Assembly: GCA_050246115.1 (NCBI GenBank)
Contig: JBFWWP010000022.1
Span: 42,368-106,367, forward strand
DNA from: JBFWWP01 sp050246115
Lineage (GTDB): Bacteria; Planctomycetota; UBA8108; UBA1146; JAJFFE01
Length of the DNA: 64,000 nt
Reading direction: 5' to 3'
In this document: positions 51,013 to 59,782 of the stretch, in pieces
Layout of the letters: the number at the start of each line of letters is the position of its first letter
How positions within the stretch are numbered: position 1 is the first letter of the stretch
The notes under the pieces: model-generated
Told to the model about the DNA's origin: nothing
Databases searched by the model: none
The model's input: only the letters and a program-made list of their open reading frames with translations
Program-made: the position numbers and the translations under genes

Positions 51013-51366
51013 ATGCCAACCTACGAGTACGAATGTGAAGCGTGCGAGCACCGATTCGACGTCTTTCAGAAGATGGGGAGTCCCGCGCAACAGGTGTGTC
51101 CGGCTTGTAAGAAGCGCCGGCTGCGCCGCTTGATCGGTTCTGGAGCGGGGATCATTTTCAAGGGCAGCGGCTTCTACGAGACCGACTATCGCAGCGAGTC
51201 GTACCGCAAGGCCGCGGAGGCGGATCGCGCCAGCGAGTCGCCGAAGGATGCCAAGGACGCCCCCCAAGACTCCAAGGGCGCAGCCCAGGACGCCAAGCCC
51301 AAGAGCGCGGGAACTGGGGAGTCCGCTGCGAAGCCAAAAAAGAAGAAGCAGAAGAAGGCGCCCTGA
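51013..51366 (+). CDS. FmdB-type zinc-ribbon protein
   Basis: A 117-residue protein with the FmdB/CxxC_CxxC_SSSS motif at the start: MPTYEYECEACEHRFDVFQ then VCPACKKRRLRRLIG, two CxxC pairs binding zinc, and GSGFYETDYR. The C-terminal half is Lys/Ala/Asp-rich low-complexity sequence ending KPKKKKQKKAP. The family is annotated as regulatory, but its function is not established. ATG 51013 has GGGAGG in place. Confidence 0.85.
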   Translation: MPTYEYECEACEHRFDVFQKMGSPAQQVCPACKKRRLRRLIGSGAGIIFKGSGFYETDYRSESYRKAAEADRASESPKDAKDAPQDSKGAAQDAKPKSAGTGESAAKPKKKKQKKAP

Positions 51367-51369
51367 GCG

Positions 51370-51576
51370 ATGAAGTTCGTGTGTGCGGCGTGCCGTGACC
51401 CGGCCCGGAGTGTCGTTCGGGGTGGTCCGTACTTTCCGTTTTGTTCTCCGGAATGTCAGGATCGAGACCTCGCCGGCTGGGTCTTCGAAGGCTACCGGCT
51501 CGACGGTGGGGTCGACGAAGAGTCATCCGTTGCCGGGGACCTGCCGCCCGGCGAGGAGTCGGGCCTCGAAGGCTGA
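51370..51576 (+). CDS. yacG: YacG-like zinc-ribbon protein
   Basis: A 68-residue protein resembling the DNA gyrase inhibitor YacG: CAAC near the start, then YFPFCSPECQDRDLAGWVFEGYRL, which closely matches the family pattern PFCSxxCxxxDLxxW. The first CxxC is atypically followed by Arg-Asp-Pro-Ala-Arg. It starts 4 nt after the preceding stop. The tail is acidic. Inhibition of gyrase is known for E. coli YacG, and assumed here. Confidence 0.82.
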   Translation: MKFVCAACRDPARSVVRGGPYFPFCSPECQDRDLAGWVFEGYRLDGGVDEESSVAGDLPPGEESGLEG

Positions 51577-51635
51577 AGGGCTCCGGGGTCGCGGCTAGCC
51601 TGCGTCGAGGGGTCCCACGGCCCTCGAAGCGCGCA

Positions 51636-51679
51636 AAAGGAAACCGCCGGTCGCGGGCGGATGGCCCACGGCCGGCGGT
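51636..51679 (-). terminator. Intrinsic terminator of the prepilin-like gene
   Basis: On the minus strand ACCGCCGG and CCGGCGGT (51679-51672 and 51650-51643) form an 8-bp stem with a 21-nt loop, followed by TTTCCTTTT. This is the only hairpin in the window with a real U-tract. It lies about 33 nt beyond the stop of the gene at 51712. Confidence 0.65.
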
Positions 51680-51711
51680 CTCGATTACCCTCCGAGAGTC
51701 GCGTTACGAAC

Positions 51712-52293
51712 TCACTCCGAAGCCGAGTTACCGATCAGACCTTTGGGCAGCGATCGCCCCTCCGGTAGATCCGGCCTCTCCACGAACTCCGCACTGAAGT
51801 TCATGAAGACGACGTTGACGCCGTTCTCATGCCCCTCGGGCGTGGAATCCTTACTGTCTCGAATGCTGTCGTTCGCCGCCAAAGCCTGCGAGCCGTCGTC
51901 GCCAATCATCTGCGGCTGCGCGATGTAGGCGTAGCTGCAGCTGTTCTCGTCGAGAGTGTACTTCTTGTCCTCGCTCATGACTGCGGGGTCGTCCCGGTGG
52001 GCAGGACTACAGAAGATTCTCGGCGGGACGTCCGTCATCGAATCGGCGAGCACCTGAAACGACTCGTAGGCGAGTGGGTTCTTCTTGCTCTTGTCGAAGG
52101 GGAACCGGTCGCGATGGTCCTGCGCGTAGATCTGGCAGAGCTTCCCGATCTCCTTGAGGTTGCTCAGGCAAGCGGTCTTTCTTGCCTTCTTCTGCGCGAT
52201 TCCAACGGTGGGGACGAGCAGGCCCGCCAAGAGAGAGATGATGGCGATGACGACGAGCAGCTCGACCAGCGTGAAACCGGCACGCGCGGACAT
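51712..52293 (-). CDS. Prepilin-like (type II secretion/pseudopilin) protein
   Basis: From ATG 52293 the 193-residue product begins MSARAGFTLVELLVVIAII, a class III signal: cleavage after Gly6, Phe at +1 and Glu at +5, then a hydrophobic helix. The rest (LSNLKEIGKLCQIYAQDH, VPPRIFCSPAHRD, VVFMNFSAEFV) fits planctomycete prepilin-type proteins of the DUF1559/H-X9-DG kind. It begins only 7 bases from the 100-N gap, so its upstream region and any sister gene are unseen. Confidence 0.87.
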   Translation of the reverse strand: MSARAGFTLVELLVVIAIISLLAGLLVPTVGIAQKKARKTACLSNLKEIGKLCQIYAQDHRDRFPFDKSKKNPLAYESFQVLADSMTDVPPRIFCSPAHRDDPAVMSEDKKYTLDENSCSYAYIAQPQMIGDDGSQALAANDSIRDSKDSTPEGHENGVNVVFMNFSAEFVERPDLPEGRSLPKGLIGNSASE

Positions 52294-52300
52294 CTTCGAA

Positions 52301-52400
52301 NNNNNNNNNNNNNNNNNNNNNNNNNNNNNNNNNNNNNNNNNNNNNNNNNNNNNNNNNNNNNNNNNNNNNNNNNNNNNNNNNNNNNNNNNNNNNNNNNNNN
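52301..52400. other. Assembly gap (100 Ns)
   Basis: Exactly 100 undetermined bases join two contigs. The number is a default scaffold spacer, so the real distance and any gene lying between the prepilin-like gene and the next gene are unknown. Confidence 0.98.
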
Positions 52401-52432
52401 AGCCAGGGAAATGCAGGATCGAGGAGGAATCG

Positions 52433-53131
52433 GTGCCACAACAGGTTGAACTCGTCTCGAGGGTCCGCGGTCGCCGCTGGCACATCACCGGAGCGCTGCT
52501 GGGTGCACTGGTACTGGTCGCGACCGCCCGCGCGCAGGACGAGGTAGCGATCGAGCAACTCGATTTCACGTTCGAGAAGCCACGGACGGTCGTGATCTAT
52601 CCCACCGAGGGCGCCGCGAAAGACGCGTCTCCCACCGAGGCGGGACGAATCTACTGGTACCTGCCGTACAAGCTGACGAACACAGGAGCCGCGTCGGCCA
52701 AGTTCTTCGTCACCCTCAGTGCGACCTCCGACAAGGGCAAGAAATACAGCGACCTGCCTCTGGCCCACGTCGAAGAGAAGGTCGAGCGGATCGAAGGACG
52801 CAAGCTGCACTCGAAAGCCGACGTCCAAGCGTCCGGCGCTGCTCTCGACACGTACGAGAGCTTCGAGCCCGGCGAGAGCCGATCCTGTGTCGCCGTGTTC
52901 AATCCCATCGACGCCGAGGCCGACACGATCGTCATCGAGATTCGTGGACTGGTCAACGACGTCGAGATCAAGGAGCTGGGTGCGAGCACGATTCGGGTCA
53001 CCGAACGAGTTCTGAAGGTCACGTTCAAGCGGCCCGGGGATGAGTTCTACACCTCGCTCGACCAGTTCGTCCTGGAATCGAAGAAGTGGGAGAAGGTCGA
53101 TCGGGAACTCAAGATCCCGGACGGGGAGTAG
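52433..53131 (+). CDS. Predicted secreted protein of unknown function
   Basis: A 232-residue protein with a signal peptide: after a basic start, WHITGALLGALVLVATARA is followed by Gln-Asp. The mature part is beta-strand-rich (IYWYLPYKLTNTGAASAKFFVTL, SFEPGESRSCVAVFNPID), like an Ig-type or DUF-class periplasmic protein. GTG 52433 has GAGGAGG five nt upstream, better than any earlier start. The frame was checked only from base 52401 onward. Confidence 0.72.
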   Translation: MPQQVELVSRVRGRRWHITGALLGALVLVATARAQDEVAIEQLDFTFEKPRTVVIYPTEGAAKDASPTEAGRIYWYLPYKLTNTGAASAKFFVTLSATSDKGKKYSDLPLAHVEEKVERIEGRKLHSKADVQASGAALDTYESFEPGESRSCVAVFNPIDAEADTIVIEIRGLVNDVEIKELGASTIRVTERVLKVTFKRPGDEFYTSLDQFVLESKKWEKVDRELKIPDGE

Positions 53132-53239
53132 CACCTGGGTGCGGTGTCGTCTTGCCCGCTCCGACGGGGTTTCGCGCCCGCGACTTGGCTCCCCGGCGCC
53201 GGTTCGATCGCGTAGGCCGTCGTGGTGAATCGACCCGCC

Positions 53240-53299
53240 GATGTTGCTTGGACCGATGTTGCTTGGACCGATGTTCGTCGGATCGATGTGCGTGGGACA
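53240..53299 (+). repeat. 15-bp tandem repeat ahead of a small gene
   Basis: Two perfect units of GATGTTGCTTGGACC (53240-53269) are followed by two degenerate ones (53270-53299). If translated in the frame of the next gene they would encode DVAWT-like pentapeptides. They precede the preferred start (53306). Confidence 0.8.
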
Positions 53300-53305
53300 G
53301 GTTTC

Positions 53306-53548
53306 GTGAACGAGCCGCTGCGAGAGTTCGTCGATGGCCTTTCCCCGGCGGATGTCCAGCTCTTGGTCCTTCGCGACGAGCTGTACGACGGATCCTGGGT
53401 CGAGATGCAGCGTGACCTTCAAGCGCGGCGGTCCGGGAAACCGTTCATCTTTGCGTTGGTCAACAAGATCGAAGAGGATCTCGAACGCATCGAGCGCCTG
53501 TCGAGCTTCGAGGCTCGGTTCCAGGTCGACTTGGCAGACTACGTCTGA
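53306..53548 (+). CDS. Small conserved hypothetical protein
   Basis: An 80-residue helical protein: NEPLREFVDGLSPADVQLLVLRDELYDG then GKPFIFALVNKIEEDLERIERLSSFEARF. The start GTG 53306 is chosen because the frame upstream runs through the 15-bp repeat with low-complexity residues; GTG 53222 or 53225 remains possible. I recognise no domain. Confidence 0.6.
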   Translation: MNEPLREFVDGLSPADVQLLVLRDELYDGSWVEMQRDLQARRSGKPFIFALVNKIEEDLERIERLSSFEARFQVDLADYV

Positions 53549-53584
53549 TCGACGGTGTCGGCGCGGTCTGATCGACGGTGTCGG
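53543..53584 (+). repeat. 19-bp direct repeat at the end of the small gene
   Basis: GTCTGATCGACGGTGTCGG occurs at 53543-53561 and again at 53566-53584, with a 23-bp period. The first copy includes the stop codon of the small gene. Confidence 0.85.
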
Positions 53585-53870
53585 TGCACGCTGAGCCGTC
53601 GTCCCGGGCGGGCGAGGCGCGATCCGCTGGGTGCCGCCCTGGGGTGGGTGAGCGCGAGGCGCGGGTCGGGGTCGGAAGCAACGAACGAGCAGCGAAGCGG
53701 CTCGTCGGCGTGAAGTGTCCGTTGGTTTCGCCAGACGGATCGCGGATCGCAAGGGGGCAAGCAAGGAGCAAAGTCGCCTGGCACGACCCATGTCGCGCCG
53801 GCCGACTGCCAGGCATTCAAGGCGGGAGCGGGGGTCGTCTCCCATCAACTCGAAGAGATTGGGGCAAACA
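53549..53870. other. Intergenic region holding the 19-bp repeat
   Basis: Besides the repeat at its left edge, I see no gene, hairpin or obvious promoter in this 322-nt stretch. It separates the small gene from the lipoprotein gene. Confidence 0.35.
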
Positions 53871-55172
53871 GTGGAGGGTTTCATTCGTGGCCGGCTCGTC
53901 GAGCGGGCGGCGCTGGCGGGCGAGGAGCATCGAGTTGAGGGCGGTTGGCGCGGGTTTGCGCGTGCGCACGGGCGAGTGCTCTCGGTAGCGGCGGCGGTGG
54001 CCTTGGTCATCTCGCTCTCGGCATGCGCCGGGGGCACCCCGCAAGGGAACACTGACGATGGCATGGCCCACATGGCCGTTGGCGATGCCGGCATGGTCGA
54101 GATCAAGGATGACCGACTCGAAGAGGTTCAGTTCCGATCGCTCTGGACGAGTCGGCTACGGGCTCGGGTCGAGCAGGCCTGGTTCTTGGGCGAGAACCTG
54201 TACGTGACTACGTCGAGCGCGAATCGCTTCAACCTGGTGAAGATCAACGGTGAGTCCGGGTTCGTCGATTGGACCTACCCGCTCGACGGCAAACTGGACT
54301 ACGCGCCTGGCGTGTACATCTACCCCAAGGAGCAACGCGCAACCCGCGGCGCCGAGGTCTTCATCGTGCAGCGCGACGTGGTGCATTGCATTGACGATCA
54401 GTTCGGGGCCGAGAGCTACCGGATCGAGACCGGCTTCCCGGTGTCGACGAGCGTGACGGCGGCGCCTGACCACTTCTTCGTCGGTTCGTGGAATCACCGC
54501 ATGTACTGTTTCTCGAAACTCAAGCGGTTCGAGGAATGGTCGTACATCACGGACGCCACGATCACGGCGCCGGCTACGGTCGGCGGCGTCAATGTCTATT
54601 TTGGCAGCGAGGACAGCAACCTCTACTGCTTGAACATCGGCGCCGGCTACCAAGAGGGCAAGTCGTGGACCCGGAGCACGGGGGGCAAGATCGTTGCTCC
54701 GCCAGTCTTCTACAGCAATCGGGTGTACTTCGGGTCGTGGGACTACAAGGTCTATTGTCTCGATGAGTACCAGGGGCTCTTGCGCTGGTCGTATCCAGCC
54801 GAGGCGCCGATTTCGGAGCCGATCTTCGTCCAGGGCGACTCGATCCTCGCCGTCGCTCACGAAGAAGCCCGTGGCAAGTCCTCATGGCGCCTGGTGAGTC
54901 TGAACCGTGGCACCGGGGCACGTCGATGGGAGCGAGAGGGAGTGCAACGGGTCTTGTCGGCCGATGCGTTCCACTGCTTCGCGCTCGACGTCAAGAACGG
55001 GATTCAAGCTCTGCGGCTGGACGACGGGGTCGCTTCCTGGAGGCTCGACGTGCAGCAGTTCGCTTTCGTGCTCGGTCAGGACGCGGACCAGGGCCGTTCG
55101 CGCGAACGGATCGGCCGAATCTACTTGGTCACCGACGACGGCAACGTCCAGGCGATTCAGCCCCGTCGGTAG
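53871..55172 (+). CDS. Lipoprotein with PQQ-like beta-propeller repeats
   Basis: A 433-residue protein with a long basic N-region, a hydrophobic stretch and a lipobox (LSVAAAVALVISLSAC, with LSAC followed by AGG). The mature part repeats the PQQ/BamB pattern, for example VNVYFGSEDSNLYCLN, NRVYFGSWDYKVYCLDEYQGLLRWSYPAEA and FHCFALDVKNGIQALRLDDGVASWRLD. BamB-like proteins assist outer-membrane assembly, and PQQ propellers also occur in enzymes. There are no catalytic residues typical of quinoprotein dehydrogenases. GTG 53871 is chosen as the start; a shorter GTG near residue 35 would remove most of the signal peptide's n-region. Confidence 0.8.
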   Translation: MEGFIRGRLVERAALAGEEHRVEGGWRGFARAHGRVLSVAAAVALVISLSACAGGTPQGNTDDGMAHMAVGDAGMVEIKDDRLEEVQFRSLWTSRLRARVEQAWFLGENLYVTTSSANRFNLVKINGESGFVDWTYPLDGKLDYAPGVYIYPKEQRATRGAEVFIVQRDVVHCIDDQFGAESYRIETGFPVSTSVTAAPDHFFVGSWNHRMYCFSKLKRFEEWSYITDATITAPATVGGVNVYFGSEDSNLYCLNIGAGYQEGKSWTRSTGGKIVAPPVFYSNRVYFGSWDYKVYCLDEYQGLLRWSYPAEAPISEPIFVQGDSILAVAHEEARGKSSWRLVSLNRGTGARRWEREGVQRVLSADAFHCFALDVKNGIQALRLDDGVASWRLDVQQFAFVLGQDADQGRSRERIGRIYLVTDDGNVQAIQPRR

Positions 55173-55254
55173 GCAGAAATCTCGTTCAAGCTCGGAGCAC
55201 GCGAGGAGGCCGAACGCACGGTCTTCTCGCGTGTTTCTCGTTGAGCCCGCGGCG

Positions 55255-56751
55255 CTACTCGTCCTCTCTGAGGACCCCACGACCGCACCGTCGCATGGCT
55301 TGTCGTACGATGAATGCCGCCGAGTACCGCGCGTCGAGTTCGAGGCATCCCCGCCATCCGGGAGCCGGCGCCTGCGACGTGCTCGTCGTCGGCGCGAACG
55401 CGGTCGCCAGGCCTGGCACCCACAGGACTTCGGTCCCCCGGGCCAGGACGGGGTAGCCGCGGCGCAGCGAAGCCGGTAAGCCGCGCGAGCGCAGCAGTTC
55501 TTTCACTCGGGTGTGCCCGGCGCCCTGTCGTAGACGATCCGAGGTGCGCACCCCGCGAAGCTGCGCTCCGTGCGGCATCGTCAGGAGCGGTTCGGCGACT
55601 CCATCCGCGCCGAACTCGCAGCACGACTCCGGGCCGGCGATCCAGACCCGGAGGCCCCATTCGACGCACTCGACACCCAGCGTCGAGTCGTTGCATGGGG
55701 ACAGCTCCGCCCCGGGGGAGGCGTGGAGGCACAACACGTCGGCCGCACGCTCGATCCGCCACCCGTCGGGGAAGTCGTAGTGAGACCCGCTACCCTGCCC
55801 CCGGACCAGCTGGTCCCAGGCGTGGTAGTGATCTCGCTGAAGGCCGGTGCTGCGGCCGGTGACGTGGAGCCATGCGAGATCGAGCGTGCTGGTGACGGTC
55901 TGCTTGTCCGGGAACGAACCGAGCGCACGTCGGTCGCACCACGCGACTCCCGGGCCGAGGGCCAGGCCGGCCGCGATCGTCGGCGTCTGCGGAGTCGACG
56001 GGCCCGAGCCTGCGTGGGCCGCGCGGGCTTCGCGCGCGAGGGCGAGGCATGCGCGGTCGAAGTTCGGGTTGAAGTGCTGCCTAATGTTCGGCAGCAAGTC
56101 GCTTCGGATGCGGTTGCGACGGTGGTGGAGATCCGCATTCGTCGAATCGCTGCGCGGCTCGCCGCCGCGCATGCGGACGAACTCGAGGAGCGCTGCGCGC
56201 TCGATGCTCAGCAGCGGGCGGATGAGGCGGCAGGTGCTGCCCGCGTGCAGCGGGCGGCTGCTCGCCATACCGCGCAGTCCACGGATTCCGGTGCCGCGCA
56301 GCAGGTTGCCGAGCACCGTCTCGACTTGATCATCGGCGCTGTGTCCGATCGCGATCGCCTGCAGATCGTCGGCACGACACCAATGCGCATACGCCTCGAG
56401 ACGGAGCTCACGCGCCGCGGTCTCGAAGGACGTCTTGCCGGTTGCGGCTCGCTCCCGTGCGTCGCCGTGGTAGGTCGCGAACGGCAGCGCGAGCGCAGCG
56501 GCCACCCGCGCACAGTGAGTGGCGTCCGCGTCTGCCTCGGCGCCGCGCGCACCGTGGTGCACGTGCCCGGCACTGACCTGCAAGTCCGGTCGGCGACGCT
56601 CGCGCAAGAGCGCGAAGAGGAAGAGCAGGGCGGTCGAGTCCGGGCCACCCGAGAAGGCGACGCGGACCCGGGCGCCCACCGGGAGTGGCGACTCGGTCTC
56701 GAGGGCGCGAACGAAGCGGGGGTAGACGAGGTGCGCTCGCCTCGAGCTCAC
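55255..56751 (-). CDS. tilS: tRNA(Ile)-lysidine synthetase
   Basis: Converts C34 of the CAU tRNA-Ile to lysidine so that it reads AUA. The 498-residue product has the PP-loop RVAFSGGPDSTALL, HVHHGARG, IGHSADDQVETVLGNLLRGTG and RPLLSIERAALLEFV. The C-terminal domain includes GVRTSDRLRQGAGHTRVKELL and LWVPGL, so it is the longer E. coli-like form. GTG 56751 overlaps the upstream gene's stop by 4 nt (GTGA); GTG 56760 is also in frame. Confidence 0.93.
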   Translation of the reverse strand: MSSRRAHLVYPRFVRALETESPLPVGARVRVAFSGGPDSTALLFLFALLRERRRPDLQVSAGHVHHGARGAEADADATHCARVAAALALPFATYHGDARERAATGKTSFETAARELRLEAYAHWCRADDLQAIAIGHSADDQVETVLGNLLRGTGIRGLRGMASSRPLHAGSTCRLIRPLLSIERAALLEFVRMRGGEPRSDSTNADLHHRRNRIRSDLLPNIRQHFNPNFDRACLALAREARAAHAGSGPSTPQTPTIAAGLALGPGVAWCDRRALGSFPDKQTVTSTLDLAWLHVTGRSTGLQRDHYHAWDQLVRGQGSGSHYDFPDGWRIERAADVLCLHASPGAELSPCNDSTLGVECVEWGLRVWIAGPESCCEFGADGVAEPLLTMPHGAQLRGVRTSDRLRQGAGHTRVKELLRSRGLPASLRRGYPVLARGTEVLWVPGLATAFAPTTSTSQAPAPGWRGCLELDARYSAAFIVRQAMRRCGRGVLREDE

Positions 56752-57557
56752 TGGAACCACACGCGAAACGAGAAGGGGAGCGGCGCGGCCACCTCGAGAG
56801 GGGGCGCAGGAAACGGGCTCAGCGCTTGGATCTCCGTTTGGAGCGAAGCGGCTGGGAGCGGCGAACCCGGCGATCGCTTGATCCGCAGGTCGAACAGGTA
56901 ACCATCGCGATCGACACGGAACGCGACCAGGATTCCCGGGGCACTCGCCGCACCGTCGATGACCGCCGCGCCCGGGTGGTGACGTTGGAGCACTTCCCGC
57001 AGTGCCTCACGCACGCGGAATGCGTAGTCGATCCGTGCCCGTTGCTCCCGCTGTTCGCGGATCGCCGAGCGGGTGGCTGCGAGCAGGGCGTCGATCCGCT
57101 CTTGGCTAGCGCCCGGGTCCCCTTCGGTCTCCGCGGGCAGCGTCGGATCGAGCGGTTCCCGGTCGACGGGCGTCGCGACTCGCTCGGGAGGCCCCGCGGC
57201 CACCGAAGCGGGGCGTTCCGGCGGCGAGTCGGCCTCGGCGGTCGGCACGGGCGTCGCACCCGAGGGATCGAGGGGCGGTGCGGGCGGTTCGTCCGCATCC
57301 GTGGACTCGGTGTCGCTCTCCGCCGGCTCGGGCGCGCCGCTGACCGCCGATGGGTCGCTCTCCGCGGGGTCGGGCTCGGGGCCGGCGACCGGCGGCGGGG
57401 CAGGTGCCGGTTCGCGAGAGGGCGGGGACGAGAAGACCACACTCACTGCCAAGCGGTCCACCGACGGTTCCGTCGTGGTGAGCGGCGCCGCGAGCAGGAT
57501 GACCACGTGAGCCGCGCTCGAACCCAGCAGCGCGGTTTGGAACAGGGTGAGCTTCAC
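56748..57557 (-). CDS. TonB-like energy-transducing protein
   Basis: A 269-residue protein from GTG 57557 with a GGAGGGGG site upstream. It has an N-terminal membrane helix (TALLGSSAAHVVILLAAPL) and a long Pro/Ala/Glu/Ser-rich periplasmic linker. The C-terminal domain (AAVIDGAASAPGILVAFRVDRDGYLFDLRIKR, then FPAPPLEVAAPLPFSFRVWFQ) fits TonB/TolA-like C-terminal folds. ExbB and ExbD are not in the window. A further GTG at 57593 is in frame. The stop overlaps the tilS start by 4 nt. Confidence 0.74.
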   Translation of the reverse strand: MKLTLFQTALLGSSAAHVVILLAAPLTTTEPSVDRLAVSVVFSSPPSREPAPAPPPVAGPEPDPAESDPSAVSGAPEPAESDTESTDADEPPAPPLDPSGATPVPTAEADSPPERPASVAAGPPERVATPVDREPLDPTLPAETEGDPGASQERIDALLAATRSAIREQREQRARIDYAFRVREALREVLQRHHPGAAVIDGAASAPGILVAFRVDRDGYLFDLRIKRSPGSPLPAASLQTEIQALSPFPAPPLEVAAPLPFSFRVWFQ

Positions 57558-57726
57558 GAGGTAACCCCCTCCGACGCGGGGGGTGGAGGTCACGACTCGG
57601 CCGTGCCCGGACCGCGTCCCCGACGGGGACGACTCTCGCGGAATCTACACCGAGCGGGCGAGTGGAGGAAGGGCCGGCCGCCTTCACCGTGGATGGGAGG
57701 GCGAGGCGAGTCGGACTGACTCCGCG

Positions 57727-59529
57727 CTACTCGCCCTTGCGCTCCGTGAGCCAGCGTTGCCAAGCCCGATCCAGTTCCTGGACGTCCGCGAAGTCGCTGC
57801 CGCTGAACCCAGCGTCCGCCTGCGAACTCAGGTTGCGCAGCAGTGCCAGCGCGCCGCGCGTTCCCAACCGCTCGCGTAGAAAACGAACCACCGAGTTGGA
57901 TTGGGCGTAGAGGATGGGCACCCCGGCCTTGTCGGGGTACTCCGTGAGGCGGCTCAGGGTCGCAAGCGGTACGAGCGTGCCGTCCGCTGACGCGTCTCGG
58001 ACGATCCGGTCGAAGTAGCGCTGCTTGAACTCCGGCTCCTCGGAGGTCGCTATGCCTTCTTGGATCCACAGCGGTATCTCGACGCCGGCCCCGAACCAAT
58101 GGGGCAGGATGATGTGTCCCAGTTCGTGCGGGATCGTGGCGCTCAGGAACTGCGCAGCGGTGGTGTCGAGGTGGATGCTCTGGTCGACGAGGAGTCCGTA
58201 CCGTTTGCGGGTCTGGGACCAGCCGTCGCTCCACTCCGGAGCTGTCGAGGCCGCCCTGTAGGCGTCGCGATCGGGATGCAGGTGAATCTCGATCTTGTGG
58301 CGGAGCGGCATCGCGGCCGACCCCGCGAACCAGGCGCTGACGATGCGACTGTAGTGATGTTCCAAGTAGCGTGACGCTTCTTGCGCGAGCGTTGGTTGGC
58401 GGTGGCGCACGACGAAGTGCGGTGTCTCGAGCACTTCGATCTGAGCCGTCGCTGCAACCGGCGCACGCGGGGCTGTTGCGACGGCTGTGACCGCGGGTGC
58501 CGCGCCCATGCGGAACTCGGCTTGTGCGCGGAGTTCGCTGAGGTGGCGCGGACCATCGATTCGCCGATGGTCGGTGCCCGCGAGCATGGCGTATAGATCT
58601 GCGGCGGCGCTCAAGTCTCCGCAGCCCTCGGTCGCCAAGGCCAGGTGGTAGAGCACTGCGGTGTTCCCCGGGAGCAGATCGTGGGTCGACCGAAGGCGCG
58701 TGCGTGCGGCCTCGAATGCCCCCTGCTCGAGTAGGGGCACCGTTTCCTTGATCTCCAAGAACGCGAGTGGTTCCTGAGCATGGGGGATGAGGTCCGGGTC
58801 GAGTGCGAGCGCCTCGTGATACGAACCTCGGGCCAGGGCCAAGCGCCCGTCTTCGAACTCGAGGTGCGCACGCGAGAGAGCAAGTCGCGCTACGGATCGC
58901 TGCCAGTTCGCTCGTTCCTCGGGGAAGTGATCGCACAGCCAGCGCAGCGATCGGTAGGCTCCCGCCAGATCCTGGGTTTCGAGAGCCTGCTGGGCCTCGA
59001 GTTCGACCTGGGCTCTCCGGGTCGCCACTTCGGCCAGGGCGTTCGCGATGGGGAGCAGATTCGGGTGCTCCGGGTCGAGCTGTCGCGCTTCCTTCAGCAG
59101 CGCTTCCGTTTCGCGGTACCGGTGTTTCAGGCGCGCCGCCTCCGCCGCGCGCGTGAGGCCGTCGAGGAGTGCCTCGCGGCAACTCGCCGAGCCCGCGTTC
59201 TGGGCATGGGCTTGTCGCAGGAAGTCGAGGGCCTTGTCGTAGTCGCGCACGACGAGGAGGCTCTCACCCGTCTTGCGCAGATACTCGTCGGCGTCCTCGG
59301 TGCGGACTTCGCGCACGCGAGCACGGGGCACCGTCATCTTGCCATAGGCCACCTCGAGTACGAGATTGCGCTCGTCCTGCGCGATGACCCGGCCGCGGAT
59401 CTCGCTGCCGTTGTTGAGGACGACGACGTCCGCGCACAGTTCGCGACCGGCCGCGGCGAGCAGCAGAATCGCCAGGATCCGGTGAAGCGTCTTGACGCGG
59501 ACTCGCTCGAGAAGGGATGATCGGGTCAT
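57727..59529 (-). CDS. Secreted peptidase-MA-like metalloprotease with TPR repeats
   Basis: A 600-residue protein. The N-terminus (HRILAILLLAAAGRELCAD) is a signal peptide. Residues about 35-75 (VVVLNNGSEIRGRVIAQDERNLVLE) form a small beta domain. Residues 80-330 contain TPR-like repeats. The C-terminal half carries TPHFVVRH and HELGH with the zincin motif at 468-472 (IPHELGHIILPHW), then a downstream Glu in WIQEGIATSEEPE. This is the layout of gluzincin peptidase-MA-like proteins. Start ATG 59529 has GAGGAGG ten nt upstream. Confidence 0.83.
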   Translation of the reverse strand: MTRSSLLERVRVKTLHRILAILLLAAAGRELCADVVVLNNGSEIRGRVIAQDERNLVLEVAYGKMTVPRARVREVRTEDADEYLRKTGESLLVVRDYDKALDFLRQAHAQNAGSASCREALLDGLTRAAEAARLKHRYRETEALLKEARQLDPEHPNLLPIANALAEVATRRAQVELEAQQALETQDLAGAYRSLRWLCDHFPEERANWQRSVARLALSRAHLEFEDGRLALARGSYHEALALDPDLIPHAQEPLAFLEIKETVPLLEQGAFEAARTRLRSTHDLLPGNTAVLYHLALATEGCGDLSAAADLYAMLAGTDHRRIDGPRHLSELRAQAEFRMGAAPAVTAVATAPRAPVAATAQIEVLETPHFVVRHRQPTLAQEASRYLEHHYSRIVSAWFAGSAAMPLRHKIEIHLHPDRDAYRAASTAPEWSDGWSQTRKRYGLLVDQSIHLDTTAAQFLSATIPHELGHIILPHWFGAGVEIPLWIQEGIATSEEPEFKQRYFDRIVRDASADGTLVPLATLSRLTEYPDKAGVPILYAQSNSVVRFLRERLGTRGALALLRNLSSQADAGFSGSDFADVQELDRAWQRWLTERKGE

Positions 59530-59782
59530 GGTCGTCGGGCCTCCTCAGCCCGGGTGATTCGTGACGCTCGGTGCCCGGGGTGTTTCCGCGGCAGCCTTCA
59601 GGGTCTGTGCATTCCGCCCAGACGGGGCTCACGTTCCGCTCGCGCCCGTCCGGATGGATCCATGAGGCGGTGGTCCGACTGGCTCACCCCGCCCGGCGGA
59701 GTACTGGCTCCATTGGGTTATCGGCCATTGGTAGCAACCCGTTCGGCGGAAACTCCCGCCGGCGGAACGACCCGCCCCCACC

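Noticed and set aside
52007..54106. Frames reading through the 100-N gap
   Set aside because: Undetermined bases are translated as unknown residues, so any frame crossing 52301-52400 is not evidence for a fused gene.
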